Under the pieces are notes generated by a model. The model worked only from the letters and a program-made list of their open reading frames with translations. It had not been told where the DNA came from and made no database searches. A DNA stretch of 6,448 bases from Armatimonadota bacterium (lineage in GTDB: Bacteria > Cloacimonadota > Cloacimonadia > Cloacimonadales > TCS61), in the NCBI GenBank assembly GCA_030612605.1, contig JAUWNO010000130.1, positions 1-6,448 on the forward strand. Direction: 5' to 3'. A program made the position numbers and the translations under genes. Shown piece after piece: positions 5,352 to 6,448 of the stretch; within the stretch, counting starts at the first letter, position 1, and the number at the start of each line of letters is the position of its first letter.

Positions 5352-5579
5352 GATTTACAAATCTAAAGATCAAATGATCAAAGCAAGTTTGGGATTTGTA
5401 TTTTGTAATTTCCAGTATGTTTGGAATTTTGTATTTGAATTATTGTTGTTTATTTGTTATTTGCAATTTGTTATTTGTAATTTTATAGTATTTGTATTTG
5501 GAATTTATTATTTTCGGTGTCATTTCGGTGTTTTCGGTGTTTGATTTTTTCCCCGGGAATGCGTGTGAAAACCTTTTTC

Positions 5580-5610
5580 TTGACATTCAAAGCTTAATAA
5601 AAAGTTTAAA
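5580..5610 (+). promoter_or_regulatory. Candidate sigma-70-type promoter for the flavoprotein gene
   Basis: A perfect TTGACA occurs at 5580-5585. The best -10-like match at a tolerable distance is TTTAAA at 5605-5610 (19-base spacer), which is weak. Its position 30-60 bases before the start codon, after a long gene-free spacer, is sensible for a promoter. Confidence 0.4.
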
Positions 5611-5627
5611 AGCCAAAATTATTTTCC

Positions 5628-5632
5628 GGGAG
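5628..5632 (+). promoter_or_regulatory. Ribosome binding site of the flavoprotein gene
   Basis: GGGAG lies eight bases before ATG 5641 and supports that start. Confidence 0.7.
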
Positions 5633-5640
5633 ATTATAAA

Positions 5641-6448
5641 ATGGTAGAATATCGCTTGAAAAAACATCCAATCTTGCCAATTGAAGATTTTCAAGAAATT
5701 ACATTTTATTGGAATAAAAAGCCCTTGAAAGCGAAAAAAGGAGAGGTGATTTCTTCTGCTCTGTTTGCCAATGGAATCAGTATTTTCGGTCATCATCACA
5801 AAGACAAAAGCGCCCAGGGAATGTTCTGTGCAAATGGACAATGTGCAAAATGTGCTGTGATTGCCAATGGAATTTCTGTAAAATCCTGCATGACAAAAGT
5901 GAAGGAAAATATGTTTGTTCATAGCGTGGAAGGTTTGCCTGAACTTCCGGATGTTGATGATAAACCGGACATTTCGGATATCGAAGAAATTGAAACCGAT
6001 GTTCTTATCATTGGCGGAGGTCCAGCCGGACTTTCAGCAGCTATTCAATTGGGAGATCATCAAATCAAAACTTTATTGATCGACGATAAAGATAAATTGG
6101 GTGGGAAGTTAGTGCTTCAAACCCATAAATTTTTCGGCTCTGTGGAAGATTCTTATGCAGGTACGCGCGGCATTGAAATCGGGAATTTGCTGGCAAACAA
6201 AGTTGAAGAAAATGAGAATATTACGGTTTGGACCGATAGTATTGCCGTTTTCGTTTTTCACGATAAGAAGGTAGGAATTCTCAAAAATAATGTTTATAAA
6301 CTTATTTCGCCAAAAGTAATTTTAAATGCTGCAGGAGCGAGAGAAAAATTTCTGCGTTTTCGCGGCAATACTCTGGCAGGAATTTATGGTGCTGGAGCTT
6401 TCCAGACATTGGTGAATCGCGATTTGATTCGACCCACTGAACGGTTAT
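5641..6448 (+). CDS. 2Fe-2S and FAD-containing oxidoreductase (sarcosine oxidase alpha / HCN synthase type), 3' end missing
   Basis: 269 residues are visible before the window ends. The N-terminal domain (about 15-95) is a small ferredoxin fold of the Fer2_4 type: Cys63-x4-Cys68-x2-Cys71-x11-Cys83, the spacing expected for a 2Fe-2S cluster in this family, followed by a 'KENMFVHS' segment matching the usual 'xxGMxV' after the last cysteine. A Rossmann FAD-binding motif follows: DVLIIGGGPAGLSAA (120-134, GxGxxG at 125-130) with an acidic LLIDD end of the second strand. ILNAAGAREKFLRFRGNTLAGIYGAGAFQTLVNRD is the typical 'GAxE...GxxxxGAxQxLxN' stretch. Related proteins are subunits of sarcosine oxidase, D-proline or opine dehydrogenases and hydrogen cyanide synthase, all oxidising amine groups. 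The substrate here cannot be told; in an anaerobe, a role in amino acid oxidation passing electrons to an iron-sulfur carrier is plausible. Partner subunits would lie downstream, outside the window. It appears to be the first gene of its transcription unit. Confidence 0.9.
   Translation, partial: MVEYRLKKHPILPIEDFQEITFYWNKKPLKAKKGEVISSALFANGISIFGHHHKDKSAQGMFCANGQCAKCAVIANGISVKSCMTKVKENMFVHSVEGLPELPDVDDKPDISDIEEIETDVLIIGGGPAGLSAAIQLGDHQIKTLLIDDKDKLGGKLVLQTHKFFGSVEDSYAGTRGIEIGNLLANKVEENENITVWTDSIAVFVFHDKKVGILKNNVYKLISPKVILNAAGAREKFLRFRGNTLAGIYGAGAFQTLVNRDLIRPTERL

Larger units (their letters stand above)
5225..5579. other. Gene-free spacer made of several repeat types
   Basis: No gene is seen on either strand. 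In order it holds a degenerate double phrase with ctttgtg at 5231 and 5247; a hairpin at 5265-5284; family B copy 3 (5301-5351); short palindromes at 5350-5365 (tagattt/aaatcta) and 5368-5379 (gatc-aaat-gatc); a long T-rich stretch of irregular 'atttg' iterations (about 5395-5515); and three copies of tttcggtgt (5512, 5523, 5532). It ends in a small palindrome ttccc-c-gggaa (about 5549-5559) before the likely promoter of the next gene. Confidence 0.75.

Noticed and set aside
5587..5922. A 111-codon open frame on the - strand
   Set aside because: It is the antisense shadow of the ferredoxin domain, whose cysteines and spacing are convincing on the + strand.
1..6448. tRNA or rRNA genes, or an insertion sequence with a transposase
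   Set aside because: No cloverleaf with the usual conserved loops, no rRNA-like sequence and no transposase-like protein were found on either strand.

Overview
The window is AT-rich bacterial DNA with every supported gene on the + strand. It carries two conserved metabolic or housekeeping loci (a TldE/PmbA-TldD pair and an iron-sulfur flavoprotein). These are separated by gene-poor, repeat-loaded stretches holding small accessory genes. The long A/T-rich spacers, the GxxExxY gene set in 'ATCCGTG...GAGC' repeats and the ferredoxin-flavoprotein suggest an uncultured anaerobe of the FCB group (Cloacimonadota-like). That placement is an impression from style; no marker gene in the window proves it.

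Layout. Bases 1-1215: the 3' part of a TldE/PmbA-type gene whose start lies before the window. Bases 1215-2288: a repeat island with a decayed GxxExxY gene (1315-1446), a run of three inverted repeats (1540-1682), an intact GxxExxY gene (1792-2178; PD-(D/E)XK nuclease-like family) and a long perfect hairpin (2181-2254). Bases 2289-3728: a TldD-type metalloprotease with an HExxxH motif and a C-terminal cysteine. Bases 3740-3925: more repeats. Bases 3933-4703: a predicted membrane/coiled-coil protein of unknown function. Bases 4865-5224: a small predicted multi-spanning membrane protein, also unknown. Bases 5225-5579: a gene-free spacer of mixed repeats. Bases 5641-6448: the 5' part of a gene for a 2Fe-2S plus FAD oxidoreductase, cut by the window end.

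How it fits together. TldD and TldE/PmbA are known to act as a heteromeric protease on small peptides. Their genes are often adjacent; here about 1.07 kb of repeat and GxxExxY material lies between them, which looks like insertion and local duplication. Two repeat families dominate. Family A is built from ATCCGTG/CACGGAT units spaced 9-10 bases and sits directly after stop codons. Family B starts tttcggacgcatcag and ends near gctatgtgacgag, and lies before or after each of the two orphan membrane genes. The most interesting content is this repeat architecture and its relation to the GxxExxY and orphan genes; no complete new system is demonstrated by the sequence alone.
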